Shown here piece by piece: positions 7,311 to 16,205 of a stretch of 46,578 bases of DNA (position 1 is the stretch's first letter; every line of letters starts with the position of its first letter). Under the pieces are notes generated by a model. The model was not told the DNA's origin, did no database searches, and worked only from the letters and a program-made list of their open reading frames with translations. This DNA is from an uncultured Acidimicrobiales bacterium (lineage in GTDB: Bacteria; Actinomycetota; Acidimicrobiia; Acidimicrobiales; SZUA-35): positions 1 to 46,578 of the forward strand of contig CALJSB010000063.1 of assembly GCA_937976305.1 (NCBI GenBank), read 5' to 3'. The translations under genes were made by a program, and so were the position numbers.

Positions 7311-8948
7311 TCACGAGTTCCGCGCCACGTACTCGTCAGAGCTCACCAGAAAGGTGGCGAGCGAGATGTCGTCCACGGCGAGAAGCTGATCGGCCCAGTA
7401 GGCCTGACCAGCGTCATCTGGCGCTCGGTCAAGCAGCTTTTCAAAGAGAAGCTCAACCCGGCGCTCCCGACTTTCCGGCATCTGATAAAGCCGGGTTGCC
7501 ACGGAAGCTTCAGACGTTTGGGCGACCTGGGTCTGCCAGTAGGCAAGACCATGTGCGTCAGGCGTGCGGCCGAGAATCTCAACGTAGAGATCGATGAGCC
7601 ACTCTTGCGAGGTCATCGTTCCGAAGTACTCGGGGCTCGCAAAGAAACGAGCTGCGACATCTCGCACCGGCATCCCGGCTTTGATCTGATCGATCCAGAA
7701 CTGCCGTCCGGCCGGATCGGGAACTCGCCCGAGGGTTGCCACGTAGAGATCGTCGACGACGGCGCCGATCCAGACATCGGAGTTCGCCAGCTCGTTCACC
7801 AGCGCAGCTCGCTGACTCTCGGTGGCCTGACTCCACAACGCAACCTCGGCGTCGCTCGGTGCTCGACCGACAAGATCAGCGAACGTCACCTCAATCACCG
7901 ATCGCGACAGCCGTTGGCCCGCATCCTGACTCGCAGCAGCCGACCCAACCGGGGCTGCCTCGCCGTCGAAGCTGTCGACCGACCAGGTGTATGTGGTCTG
8001 GCCGTTCGGCCCGGACACGCCACTCACCACAACCTCGTAGTTGGTCGCTGCTGTGGCCGACGGCAGATCTTCGGTGCGGAGCTCGAACACCATCAGCGCG
8101 TCGACCGGATCAGACCCTTGGTTGCTGGCGGTCAGGACCGACACGTCGATGGGCCGACCGTTGCGGGTGACAGACACCTGTGCATTCCTGAAGTCGGCAT
8201 CGCGAACGCTGATCGACCAGCGAGGCGGCACCAGGGCGTCGGGGAACGCGCCTGCTGCTGGCCACACGACCGCCTCGGGCCGTACCGTTGCGTGATCCCA
8301 AAAGCCATCCCAGGTTTGGATGACGTTGACCGACCTGGGCGTGCCGAGGTCTGGGGCCTCGCCAACGCCAACAGAGCCGAGCTCGGCGTGCATCAGCATG
8401 CGACGGTGACCGACGTCTTCGTTCCCGCTGCCCCAATCGACCATGTACTCATCCACGGCGCCCGCACCTCGGATGCGCGAGAGGTTCGAACGCTGAATGG
8501 CCGTGGCTCCCGTCTGGGACCAACACGGCGTGTCCGCCGGTGCGTTGTGATGCCAGAAACTACCCGCGGCCATGATCACGGCTGCCCGCTGCACCTGGGC
8601 ATCGAGTGAGTGATCGAGCTCGACGTCGTCATCGACGCCGGCAATGCCTCGGTACCAATTGAGGCGATCGACAACGTCTTCGGCATAGGCGTCCGAGATC
8701 GTGCCGGCTTGGCAGGTTGCGACCGAGCCGGTGAAGTTCCGAGCGGGCATGGTCGAGGTGATGAACTCTCGGTAGTACGAAGCATGCACATCGCTCAACG
8801 ATGCTCCGCTCGAGGTCACCGTGACGGTGCGATTGGCGAGCACAGACACCGGGGGCGTCGACTGCAACGTGCTCGACAACGCGATGACTGAGACGATGAG
8901 CGCGACAAGCGCCAAAAGCCGTCTGTCGATTTGCGCAAAGCGACGCAC
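7311..8948 (-). CDS. Exported CAP/SCP-domain protein with C-terminal DUF4214 repeats
   Basis: 545 residues. An N-terminal hydrophobic stretch (residues 11-28) acts as signal peptide or anchor. Residues ~85-215 look like a CAP (cysteine-rich secretory/PR-1) domain: LNWYRGIAGV, a HSLDAQVQRAA helix, and NEDVGHRRMLMHAELGSVGVG. Residues ~235-350 form a beta-rich region. The last ~180 residues hold three DUF4214-type repeats, seen in LYVATLGRVPDPAGRQFW, LYVEILGRTPDAHGLAYW and LFEKLLDRAPDDAGQAYW. DUF4214 modules are common in secreted or surface proteins of aquatic bacteria. CAP proteins can bind lipid or act as proteases, but no activity can be assigned here. The repeat array upstream (9057-9229) lies in its 5' region. 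Confidence 0.82.
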   Translation of the reverse strand: MRRFAQIDRRLLALVALIVSVIALSSTLQSTPPVSVLANRTVTVTSSGASLSDVHASYYREFITSTMPARNFTGSVATCQAGTISDAYAEDVVDRLNWYRGIAGVDDDVELDHSLDAQVQRAAVIMAAGSFWHHNAPADTPCWSQTGATAIQRSNLSRIRGAGAVDEYMVDWGSGNEDVGHRRMLMHAELGSVGVGEAPDLGTPRSVNVIQTWDGFWDHATVRPEAVVWPAAGAFPDALVPPRWSISVRDADFRNAQVSVTRNGRPIDVSVLTASNQGSDPVDALMVFELRTEDLPSATAATNYEVVVSGVSGPNGQTTYTWSVDSFDGEAAPVGSAAASQDAGQRLSRSVIEVTFADLVGRAPSDAEVALWSQATESQRAALVNELANSDVWIGAVVDDLYVATLGRVPDPAGRQFWIDQIKAGMPVRDVAARFFASPEYFGTMTSQEWLIDLYVEILGRTPDAHGLAYWQTQVAQTSEASVATRLYQMPESRERRVELLFEKLLDRAPDDAGQAYWADQLLAVDDISLATFLVSSDEYVARNS

Positions 8949-9237
8949 GGTGGCGGGATCTCCTCAGGTAAGCAAGCACCTGAGGAATCGCCATCAAGGT
9001 CAGTTCACCTGAGGGAGATGAGCCGTTCGGCCCAACCTCTCCCCAACAGCCCTCCCGAACTGGAGGCGTGTACCGACTGAAACGCCGGTAGGAGCCTCCA
9101 GAACCCGCGGCCCGTTTCGAACTGGAGGCGTGTACCGGCTGAAAGGCCGGTGGGAGCCTCCAGAACGGGGGGTGGAGTCTCGAACTGGAGGCGTGTACCG
9201 ACTGAAACGCCGGTGGGAGCCTCCAGAACGGCGTGAA
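8949..9237. other. Intergenic region, mostly palindromic repeat array
   Basis: Between two minus-strand genes. Its distal part (9057-9229) is filled by three copies of the 48-bp repeat, starting 9 nt beyond the stop codon of the upstream membrane-protein gene. The proximal ~100 bases next to the CAP-gene start (8949-9056) must hold the CAP promoter unless the two genes are co-transcribed. No coding sequence seen. Confidence 0.6.
9057..9229 (+). repeat. Array of three 48-bp palindromic repeats (9057-9104, 9119-9166, 9182-9229)
   Basis: Each copy is exactly 48 bp. It begins GAACTGGAGGC and ends GCCTCCAGAAC (outer arms complementary but for the AA/AA step at the tip), with an inner hairpin ACCGRC-TGAAAS-GCCGGT. 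The spacers are 14 and 15 nt and differ from each other, giving a 62-63 bp period. In the second copy the inner stem is perfect (ACCGGC/GCCGGT). The same element occurs at 26911-26958 and 42379-42488. It is REP/MITE-like and no transposase is nearby. Confidence 0.9.
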
Positions 9238-9816
9238 TCAGCTTTGGCTGTCGAGCTGCGCTTTGAGCTCGGCTGCTTTGCGCTTGTTGCGGCGACGCGA
9301 ACCGTTGAGGGCGAGAAAGCCGATGGCCACGATGGCCCCGAGGATGGCGCCAATCAGCGTGCCTCCACGTAGACCAGGACCGTCGACGTCAAGAATCCGC
9401 TCGCCTGCGTGGGCTGCATTTCCGCCACCGATGACGATGCCGAGCGTCGCCAAGTTGGGCAGGGCGAGGAGGGCGGCAAATACCAAGAACAACACGGCCC
9501 GATTGAGCCCTTTGCGCCAACGCCACCCGGCTGCGATCACAAACAGCGGTAATGCCGTAAACACGAACCCAAGGCCCAGGCCCAACACGCTGCCGAACAG
9601 CAGCCGGCCGTCGATCAGATTGCCGAGACGCTGAGCCCACCAACGGGGCAGCACGGCCCCTCCGAAGAACCACGCTGCAACCAGCGAAACGATGGCCACC
9701 GCCACGAGAATGGCCCGGCGCTTGAAGTTGCCAGACCGCGCAGACGAAGACTCGCTCAGGGAGTCGTCAGCAGCGTTGTCGGCATTGGCGTTGGCGTCGA
9801 TCATCGGTTCGCCCAT
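9238..9816 (-). CDS. Four-helix integral membrane protein of unknown function
   Basis: 192 residues from ATG 9816. An in-frame start at 9861 would overlap the divergent dehydratase start, and ATG 9804 is another option. A polar N-terminus (ANANADNAADD) is followed by four hydrophobic segments: AILVAVAIVSLVAAWFFGGAV, LFGSVLGLGLGFVFTALPLF, AVLFLVFAALLALPNLATLG and GGTLIGAILGAIVAIGFLAL. The C-terminus is basic (GSRRRNKRKAAELK). No conserved domain recognised. It is divergent from the enolase-superfamily gene, with 43 nt between the starts. The 48-bp repeat array begins 9 nt after its stop. Confidence 0.7.
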   Translation of the reverse strand: MGEPMIDANANADNAADDSLSESSSARSGNFKRRAILVAVAIVSLVAAWFFGGAVLPRWWAQRLGNLIDGRLLFGSVLGLGLGFVFTALPLFVIAAGWRWRKGLNRAVLFLVFAALLALPNLATLGIVIGGGNAAHAGERILDVDGPGLRGGTLIGAILGAIVAIGFLALNGSRRRNKRKAAELKAQLDSQS

Positions 9817-9859
9817 GAACTCAAGTGTGCCGCGGCTGTCGACCACTATCGTCCCGCCC

Positions 9860-10972
9860 ATGCAGATTGCGAAGATCCGGTTGTTCGATCACGCGCTGTC
9901 GCCAGCAGACGGCACCTACCAGATGTCGATCTCAGCCGTCACCGACGCCATCACCCACGTGGTCGAGCTGGAAACAGATAACGGCCTTCGCGGCTACGGC
10001 GAGGTCTGCCCGCTCGGCCCCGCCTATCAGCCAGAATTCGCCGCCGGAGCACGAGCCGCCATCATCGAGATGGCACCCGGTCTCCTGCGTCTCGATCCAC
10101 GACACGTTGGCTTGGTCAATGCTCGAATGGACGAGCTGCTCAACGGCCACAACTACGCCAAATCGGCAATCGATCTCGCCTGCTGGGATCTGTGGGGCAA
10201 GGCGACGGACTCGTCGGTGGCCGACCTGTTGGGTGGCGCCTACGTCGACCGAGTGCCGACCTACTGGGGAATCATGCCCGCAACGGTTGAAGCCACCGCC
10301 GACAAGACACGCCAGCTCTTGACCGACGGTTACCGACGGATACAGCTCAAGACAGGTGGTCGTCCGCTCGCAGACGACATCGCCTGCATGCGCGTCATTG
10401 CCGACGTTTGCCCGCCCGACATCAAGCTGCTTGCCGATGCCAACCGAGGGTGGACCGTGCGCGACACCATTGAGTTCAGCGTGGCGTGTCGCGACATTCC
10501 GCTTGTGCTCGAGCAGCCGTGTTCGACCTTCGAAGAACACCGACGGCTCGTCGGCAAAGTGGCGCACCCGATCTTCATCGATGAGTCGAGCACCAGCGTG
10601 GCCGCGACGATCGAGGCCATCACCTCGGGGGTGGCAGATGGGTTCGGCATGAAGCTGTCGAGGGTTGGAGGACTGACGAAGCTCCGGGCCGTCCGCGACA
10701 TCTGCGAGGCCACGAACACTCCGCTCACCATCGACGACACGTGGGGTGGCGATCTGGTTGCTTCAGCGACGGTGCAAATGGGTTCGACAGTGCGACCGGC
10801 CCTGTATGAGGGCACGTGGATCTCGGGTCCGTACATGGCCAGCGGGTACCCCGTGCGATCGACACCGATCGGCGTCGATCAAGGTCACATCACGATCCCG
10901 ACTGGTCCTGGGCTCGGTGTCGAGATCGACACGAACGATTGGAACGAGCCCATCGCCACCTTCGGGCAGTAG
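9860..10972 (+). CDS. Enolase-superfamily dehydratase, probably cis-3-hydroxy-L-proline dehydratase
   Basis: 370 residues from ATG 9860; the start is set by IAKIRLFDHAL, the normal beginning of the capping domain. It belongs to the mandelate racemase/muconate lactonising group. Metal ligands are Asp193 (DANRGW), Glu218 (LEQPC) and Asp241 (IDES). Likely acid/base residues are Lys164 (IQLKTGG) and Lys265 (GMKLSRVGG). The segments GEVCPLGPAYQPEFAAGARA, NGHNYAKSAIDLACWDLWG and IDDTWGGD closely resemble, from memory, cis-3-hydroxy-L-proline dehydratases, which give delta-1-pyrroline-2-carboxylate. The subfamily call is inference; no hydroxyproline-pathway gene is next to it. Confidence 0.8.
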   Translation: MQIAKIRLFDHALSPADGTYQMSISAVTDAITHVVELETDNGLRGYGEVCPLGPAYQPEFAAGARAAIIEMAPGLLRLDPRHVGLVNARMDELLNGHNYAKSAIDLACWDLWGKATDSSVADLLGGAYVDRVPTYWGIMPATVEATADKTRQLLTDGYRRIQLKTGGRPLADDIACMRVIADVCPPDIKLLADANRGWTVRDTIEFSVACRDIPLVLEQPCSTFEEHRRLVGKVAHPIFIDESSTSVAATIEAITSGVADGFGMKLSRVGGLTKLRAVRDICEATNTPLTIDDTWGGDLVASATVQMGSTVRPALYEGTWISGPYMASGYPVRSTPIGVDQGHITIPTGPGLGVEIDTNDWNEPIATFGQ

Positions 10973-11050
10973 TGCCCGGAAGCCCACTGTTTGGACTGTT
11001 CAGAGCTTTCGTTCCGTAGGGTGGAGGCCCCTCGTAAGAAACGAAATGCC

Positions 11051-12766
11051 ATGAATGAACCCAGTCGTACCGAAGAGCCCACTGGGTTTGATGCACTCGG
11101 GCTGCGCCCCGAACTGCTCAAGAGCTTGGCCAACCTCGGCTACGAGGAGCCGACACCCATCCAGCGCGAGACCATCCCGCTGCTTGGCGAGGGTGGCGAT
11201 CTCCTAGGTCAAGCCGCCACCGGCACCGGCAAGACAGCAGCCTTCGCTCTTCCTCTGCTCAACACCATCGACCCGCTCGATGCGCCACTCACGACGTCAC
11301 TCGTGTTGGTACCGACCCGCGAGCTTGCGGTGCAGGTCAGCGAGGCGATGTTCAAGTACGGCAGCGAACTCAAGGTAAAGGTCGTGCCGGTCTACGGCGG
11401 CCAACCGATCCAACGGCAGCTGCACGCACTCAAGCGTGGTGCGCACGTCGTCGTGGCCACACCTGGCCGAGCGCTCGATCACATTCGTCGAGGCTCGCTC
11501 GATCTCGATGCTGTCCGCCACGTCGTGCTCGACGAGGCCGACGAGATGCTCGACATGGGGTTTGCCGATGACATCGAGGAGATCCTCGGAGCAACCCCCG
11601 ACGACCGCCAGACGATTCTGTTCTCGGCCACCCTGCCGCCGCGTATCAACAAGATTGCCGAGCAATATCAGCGCGATCCGGCTCGTGTGCAGATCAAGCG
11701 CAGCGACACCGACCCCGGCACCGCCCTCATCAGCCAGATCGTCTACCACGTCAATCGCCATCACAAGTCGGGGGCGCTCGGACGCATTCTCGATATCGAA
11801 GCACCAACATCAGCGATCGTGTTCTGTCGCACTCGAACCGAAGTCGACGAACTCACCGAAACGATGAACGGTCGGGGCTATCGGGCCGAAGCACTCCACG
11901 GCGGTATGGACCAGAAGCAACGCGACCGGGTGATGGGCCGACTCCGAGACGGCACCGCCGAGCTTCTCGTGGCCACCGACGTCGCCGCCCGAGGGCTCGA
12001 CGTCGACACGCTCAGCCACGTGGTCAACTACGACGTGCCCTCAGCCCCTGAGAGCTATGTGCACCGCATCGGCCGAGTGGGGCGAGCGGGCCGAGAGGGT
12101 GTTGCCATCACCCTGGCCGAACCTCGACAGAAGCGGCTCCTGCAAAACATCGAACGACTCACCAAGCAGACGATCGAGGTTCGCAAGATCCCGACTGTCG
12201 CCGACCTGCGCAACCGGCAAGTCGAACTCACCGTGAAGGCCGTGAGCGAAGCGCTCGCCAGCGACGACCTCGATGACTATGGATCAGTCCTCGACGGGCT
12301 CGACGGCGCCGAAAGCGACCGACGCATCGCTTTGGCCGCCATCAAGCTCATGCACGAGGCGAGAGGTACGTTCCTCGACGAAGTCGAGATTCCAGACGCC
12401 ACGTTCCGCAAGGAGAAGGATCGCCACCGCAAGCGCAACGACAAGAGCGGCAACTTCAAGAAGGGTGAGCGTCGCAATGGTGAGAGCGGCCCTGACAGCA
12501 AGAAGCGGCACGCCTCGACCAGCAATGGTGACACCGGTTTCGTCTACGTGAGCCTTGGCCGAAAGGCTGGCGTTCGACCCGGCGATCTCGTCGGCGCCAT
12601 CGCCAACGAGGCTGGTCTCTCCGGCAACCAGATCGGTCCGATCCGGATCCAAGAGAACTTCTCGGTGGTCGGTGTCCCCGAGCAATCGGTTGACAAGGTG
12701 TCGAAGGCCGTGAGTGCCACGATGCTTCGTGGCCGCAAAGTTCGGGTTCGTCGCTACAACGATTAG
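11051..12766 (+). CDS. deaD: DEAD-box ATP-dependent RNA helicase with DbpA-type RNA-binding domain
   Basis: 571 residues from ATG 11051. All helicase motifs are present and in order: Q motif (PTPIQRET), motif I ATGTGKT (56-62), Ia PTREL, GG, Ib TPGR, II DEAD (161-164), III SAT (192-194), IV FCRTR, V TDVAARGLD and VI HRIGRVGRAG. A basic, low-complexity linker (KEKDRHRKRNDKSGNFKKG) leads to a C-terminal DbpA-like RRM at about residues 495-571 (FVYVSLGRKAGVRPGDLVGA). This matches CsdA/DeaD proteins, which unwind structured RNA in ribosome assembly and mRNA decay, often in the cold. A GTG/ATG-poor upstream extension to 10991 is possible but lacks family support. It converges on the EEP-family gene with a 20-nt gap. 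Confidence 0.93.
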   Translation: MNEPSRTEEPTGFDALGLRPELLKSLANLGYEEPTPIQRETIPLLGEGGDLLGQAATGTGKTAAFALPLLNTIDPLDAPLTTSLVLVPTRELAVQVSEAMFKYGSELKVKVVPVYGGQPIQRQLHALKRGAHVVVATPGRALDHIRRGSLDLDAVRHVVLDEADEMLDMGFADDIEEILGATPDDRQTILFSATLPPRINKIAEQYQRDPARVQIKRSDTDPGTALISQIVYHVNRHHKSGALGRILDIEAPTSAIVFCRTRTEVDELTETMNGRGYRAEALHGGMDQKQRDRVMGRLRDGTAELLVATDVAARGLDVDTLSHVVNYDVPSAPESYVHRIGRVGRAGREGVAITLAEPRQKRLLQNIERLTKQTIEVRKIPTVADLRNRQVELTVKAVSEALASDDLDDYGSVLDGLDGAESDRRIALAAIKLMHEARGTFLDEVEIPDATFRKEKDRHRKRNDKSGNFKKGERRNGESGPDSKKRHASTSNGDTGFVYVSLGRKAGVRPGDLVGAIANEAGLSGNQIGPIRIQENFSVVGVPEQSVDKVSKAVSATMLRGRKVRVRRYND

Positions 12767-12786
12767 CGGTTGTTGCGCTGCCCTAG

Positions 12787-13491
12787 CTAGAGGGCGAACT
12801 CGACCGTCATGGCGTAGTGGTCTGACAGGTGGAAGTCGTGCTCGCCAGCCCGGTACGGATCGGTCCACACCTCGGTTGAGTCGATCTCGATGCCGCCAGC
12901 CACAAACCAGCGAGTGAAGTAGGCCGTGAATTTCGGGCCGTCCTCGCGGAACTGATTGCGTCGGCTGTCCCAGGTTGGCCACGGTGGTGGCTCGGTGCTG
13001 AATCCCAGCTCAGTCATCGGCCGAACCTCTTCGACCCGTGTGTTGGTGTCGCCGATGACCAAGAGCGCCTCGGTTGGGCTTGCTTCTTTCACATCTTGCA
13101 TTTGCTCGAGCCGCTTCCCGGCCGAAGAGGCCCCTGTGCCAGGGGCGAGGTGCACGTTGGCAATCGTGATGCCGTGCATCGTGGTGAGCAGAGCGCAACC
13201 AGGCACCGAGGAGATCCGTGGTCCACGGCCGACGAGTAGCTCCTTTCGAACCAGGGTTCCCAGATGGCCGCTATGGGTCTCTGGGTTGCCCCGCACCATG
13301 TCGTGGGTCTCGATATACGGGACGAGCTTCGGCAATTCTTGAAACACAACGACATCGGGATTGATGTCGAGGATGGTCTCGCGGATCGCAGCCTCGGTTT
13401 GCTCCATGCTCCAGAGTTGCGGGGCGAGGTCGGAGCGCTCCAGCAGCGCAACATTCCATGACAGAACAGTGAGTGTGCTTCCCGGCGTCAA
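12787..13491 (-). CDS. Endonuclease/exonuclease/phosphatase (EEP) family protein
   Basis: 234 residues if started at TTG 13491, where TTGA overlaps the cimA stop codon by 4 nt. Upstream in-frame codons would lie inside cimA, so I prefer this coupled start. EEP landmarks run in order: LSWNVALL (Asn for metal), VVVFQEL (catalytic Glu), IANVHLAPG, VIGDTNTR (Asp/Asn pair) and the final SDHYAMTVEF with the catalytic Asp-His. The family includes Mg2+-dependent nucleases, phosphodiesterases and phosphatases; the substrate is not predictable. It is the last gene of leuB-ilvE-cimA-EEP, so it should be made in step with branched-chain amino-acid enzymes, for no reason I can see. Confidence 0.82.
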   Translation of the reverse strand: MTPGSTLTVLSWNVALLERSDLAPQLWSMEQTEAAIRETILDINPDVVVFQELPKLVPYIETHDMVRGNPETHSGHLGTLVRKELLVGRGPRISSVPGCALLTTMHGITIANVHLAPGTGASSAGKRLEQMQDVKEASPTEALLVIGDTNTRVEEVRPMTELGFSTEPPPWPTWDSRRNQFREDGPKFTAYFTRWFVAGGIEIDSTEVWTDPYRAGEHDFHLSDHYAMTVEFAL

Positions 13492-15170
13492 CGTTGACCG
13501 GCTGCTCCCTCGAGAGCGAAGACGATCGAGTCTGACAATGCCTGCCAACTGGCCTCGATGATGTTCTCGCTCACGCCGATGGTGGTCCACCGCTCATCGC
13601 CGTTTGTGGCATCGATCAACACACGGGTGACCGCTGCGGTACCAGCGGCCGAGTCGAGGATGCGCACTTTGTAATCGACGAGTTCGACCTCGTCGAGCGC
13701 AGGAAAGCGATCGCCGACACCATGACGGAACGCTGCGTCGAGTGCGTTGACCGGGCCATTTCCTTCACCGGTGGCAACAACCCGTTGCGCCTTGCCCTCG
13801 TTGGCCGGCTCGTCGGCGTCGAGTAACAGCAGCTTGATCGTTGCCTCGGTCTCGACACCGTCGTAGTGCCCAAGCGGGTTGACCGACAGCGCCATCTTCT
13901 CGCCGGGCCGGTGCTCAACCATCACTCGGAACGACTCAAGCGCGAAGTACGGATTGCGCCAGCCGGTTGCTCGCTTCATCAGCAAGCGCAACGACGCATC
14001 AGCGGCCTCGAAGTGATAGCCGGCATTCTCGAGCGCCTTCAGCTCATCGAGGACCGACTTCATCTGTGCTGGCTCGAGATCGAGGCCGAGCTCCTTCATC
14101 TTGAGCTCGATCGTTGCCTTGCCCGACAGGTCGGAGACCAAGAACCGGGTGCCGTTGCCGACCAAGCTCGGGTCGACGTGTTCGTAGGCATCGGGAGCTC
14201 GTGCGATGGCGGAGGTGTGCAAGCCCGCCTTGTGGGCAAACGCCGACTTCCCGACATAGGGCAACGCGTCGTTTGGTGGCAGGTTGACGAGTTCGGCGAC
14301 GTGGTGGCTCACCGCCGTGAGGCGTTCGATGCCGCCGGGCGGAAGCGTACGCACGCCCATCTTCAGGCTCAGGTTCGGCACGAAGGTTGTGAGGTCGCAG
14401 TTGCCAGTGCGCTCGCCGTAGCCGTTGATCGTTCCCTGCACGTGGCGGGAGCCGGCGCGCACGCCGGCAACGGCGTTGGCGACTGCGCAGCCGGTGTCGT
14501 TCTGGGTGTGCATGCCGATGGTCAACTCGGGGAACATCTCGACCGCAGACCGGGTCGTGCTCTCGACATCATGAGGCAGCGAACCGCCGTTGGTGTCGCA
14601 CAACACGAGTGTTTCGGCCCCGGCCACCGCAGCAGCTTCAAGCGCTCGCATCGCAAACTCTGGGTTCCGCCGGTGGCCATCGAAGAAGTGCTCGAAATCG
14701 ACAAAGACCCGCCGTCCCTCAGCCACCAGGTAGCTGACCGAATCGGCGATCATCGCGATGCCTTCGTCGAGCGTCGTCCGAAGCGCCTCGATCACGTGGT
14801 AGTCCCAGCTCTTCGCCACGATGCAACACACGGGGGTCTGGGCCCGGAGCAGGTTGGCCAGCGTCGGGTCGTCGTCGACCTTGCCTTTTGGTCGCCGGGT
14901 CGAACCGAACGCGACCAGCGTCGAGTTCTCGAGTTCGAGCTCGCCCGCCGCTGCTCGTTCAAAGAATGCGTCGTCGCGAGGATTCGAACCTGGCCAGCCA
15001 CCCTCGATGTAATGAACACCGAGGTAGTCGAGCTGGGTAGCGATCTTCAGCTTGTCGTCTGTCGTGAGCGCGATGCCTTCGAACTGCGATCCGTCTCGCA
15101 GCGTTGTGTCGAAGATCTCGACCGATTCGGGCCATGTCGGGTTCCGAACGGCCTCCCGTGAGATGTCCAT
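13488..15170 (-). CDS. cimA: (R)-citramalate synthase
   Basis: 560 residues. It condenses acetyl-CoA with pyruvate to (R)-citramalate, the first step of threonine-independent isoleucine synthesis. The DRE-TIM barrel has FDTTLRDGSQFEG (Arg25, Asp26; metal and catalytic residues) and MHTQNDTGCAVANAVAGV, then GYGERTGN. KAGLHTSAIARAPDAYEHV matches the long citramalate synthase (TIGR00977-type) rather than classical LeuA. The C-terminal ~130 residues form the LeuA-type dimer/regulatory domain (VMVEHRPG...VRILDSAAGTAAVTRVLID), which in homologues binds the end product. It follows ilvE by 9 nt and is coupled to the EEP gene. A 2-isopropylmalate synthase role is the main alternative. Confidence 0.9.
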   Translation of the reverse strand: MDISREAVRNPTWPESVEIFDTTLRDGSQFEGIALTTDDKLKIATQLDYLGVHYIEGGWPGSNPRDDAFFERAAAGELELENSTLVAFGSTRRPKGKVDDDPTLANLLRAQTPVCCIVAKSWDYHVIEALRTTLDEGIAMIADSVSYLVAEGRRVFVDFEHFFDGHRRNPEFAMRALEAAAVAGAETLVLCDTNGGSLPHDVESTTRSAVEMFPELTIGMHTQNDTGCAVANAVAGVRAGSRHVQGTINGYGERTGNCDLTTFVPNLSLKMGVRTLPPGGIERLTAVSHHVAELVNLPPNDALPYVGKSAFAHKAGLHTSAIARAPDAYEHVDPSLVGNGTRFLVSDLSGKATIELKMKELGLDLEPAQMKSVLDELKALENAGYHFEAADASLRLLMKRATGWRNPYFALESFRVMVEHRPGEKMALSVNPLGHYDGVETEATIKLLLLDADEPANEGKAQRVVATGEGNGPVNALDAAFRHGVGDRFPALDEVELVDYKVRILDSAAGTAAVTRVLIDATNGDERWTTIGVSENIIEASWQALSDSIVFALEGAAGQR

Positions 15171-15179
15171 GCTTGACCT

Positions 15180-16196
15180 TCAGCCGGTGACGAGCGTTCG
15201 CCACGAGTGGGGATCGTCGGCGTCACCGGTGAGGAGCGACGTAAGTGCTTCTCTGACCTTGAGCGTATTTGGTCCGGGCTGACCGTCGCCGACAGTGTTC
15301 GGAGCATCGTTGACGATGACGGTGCCGACGGGGGCCACAACCGCCGCTGTGCCACTCAAGAAGACCTCGCCCGTCCAAGCAGCGAGTTCGGCTGGACTGA
15401 GTGGACGCTCATCGATCTCGTAGCCAAGGTCGGCCGCAATCTTGATGACGGAGTCACGGGTCACACCGTGCAGGAACGACTCGTCGAGCTGGCGCGTGAC
15501 GAGCCGGTTGTCGTCGATCAGGAAGAAGTTCGATGCTCCGGTCTCGGTGATGTCGTCCGCCGTCGCGAACAGCACCTGGTCGGCGCCGTGATCGCGCTTC
15601 GCGTCGAGGGTTGGTCCGAGGGCCATGACGTAGTTGGCGCCGCTCTTGACCATGCCGAACTGTGGCGTGGTTCGGGGCACCTTGGTTTCGACGTAGATCG
15701 TCAGCGGGCGGATGCCACCAGCGAAGTAATCGCCCACCGGACTACAGATCACGTACAGCAAACCCGAGTCGCTCGGTGCCGCAGCGGCACCGATGTTCGG
15801 GGCCGTGCCGATGAAGGTCGGCCGGATGTACAGCGAACCCGGCGGGTTCGGTGTGAAGTCGGCGTTGGCCTCGACGGCATCAATGATCAGCGACCGGATC
15901 AGGTCAGACTCGGGAACCGGCATGCGCAGCCGGCCGATGCTCTGTCGCATCCGCTCGACGTGATCGTCGAGCCGGAAGATGGCCAGCGTCCCATCGCTCT
16001 GACGGTGCGCCTTCAGGCCCTCGAAGCAGGTGCTGCCGTAATGCAGTGCGTGGGTTGCCGGGTGAAACGAGAAGTTCTCGAGCGGTTGGGCCGATCCGCC
16101 GTAGTTGTACTCACCTTCGGCCAGTTCGGCGATGGTCATCGAGTCGCCGAAGAGCGAACCGAATGGTGCAGAGAATGGATCAGGACGGTCAGTCAT
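15180..16196 (-). CDS. ilvE: Branched-chain amino acid aminotransferase
   Basis: 338 residues, fold-type IV PLP enzyme. It transfers the amino group between glutamate and the 2-oxo acids of Leu, Ile and Val. Seen: HALHYGSTCFEGLKAH with the FEG substrate-loop segment, SLYIRPTFIG, and FGMVKSGANYVMAL with the PLP lysine Lys184. ETGASNFFLID and VFLSGTAAVVAPVG follow, the cofactor-phosphate and specificity segments. Length and motifs match the eukaryote/actinobacterial BCAT group. ATG 16196 begins 9 nt after the leuB stop and the gene ends 9 nt before cimA, so it is the middle of a tight operon. Confidence 0.95.
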   Translation of the reverse strand: MTDRPDPFSAPFGSLFGDSMTIAELAEGEYNYGGSAQPLENFSFHPATHALHYGSTCFEGLKAHRQSDGTLAIFRLDDHVERMRQSIGRLRMPVPESDLIRSLIIDAVEANADFTPNPPGSLYIRPTFIGTAPNIGAAAAPSDSGLLYVICSPVGDYFAGGIRPLTIYVETKVPRTTPQFGMVKSGANYVMALGPTLDAKRDHGADQVLFATADDITETGASNFFLIDDNRLVTRQLDESFLHGVTRDSVIKIAADLGYEIDERPLSPAELAAWTGEVFLSGTAAVVAPVGTVIVNDAPNTVGDGQPGPNTLKVREALTSLLTGDADDPHSWRTLVTG

Positions 16197-16205
16197 GATG
16201 TTGCC

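Noticed and set aside
9057..9229. CRISPR array
   Set aside because: Spacers are only 14-15 nt, repeats are long, strongly palindromic and found singly elsewhere, and no cas genes are present.
13866..15161. A 431-codon plus-strand open frame over cimA
   Set aside because: Antisense shadow of citramalate synthase.
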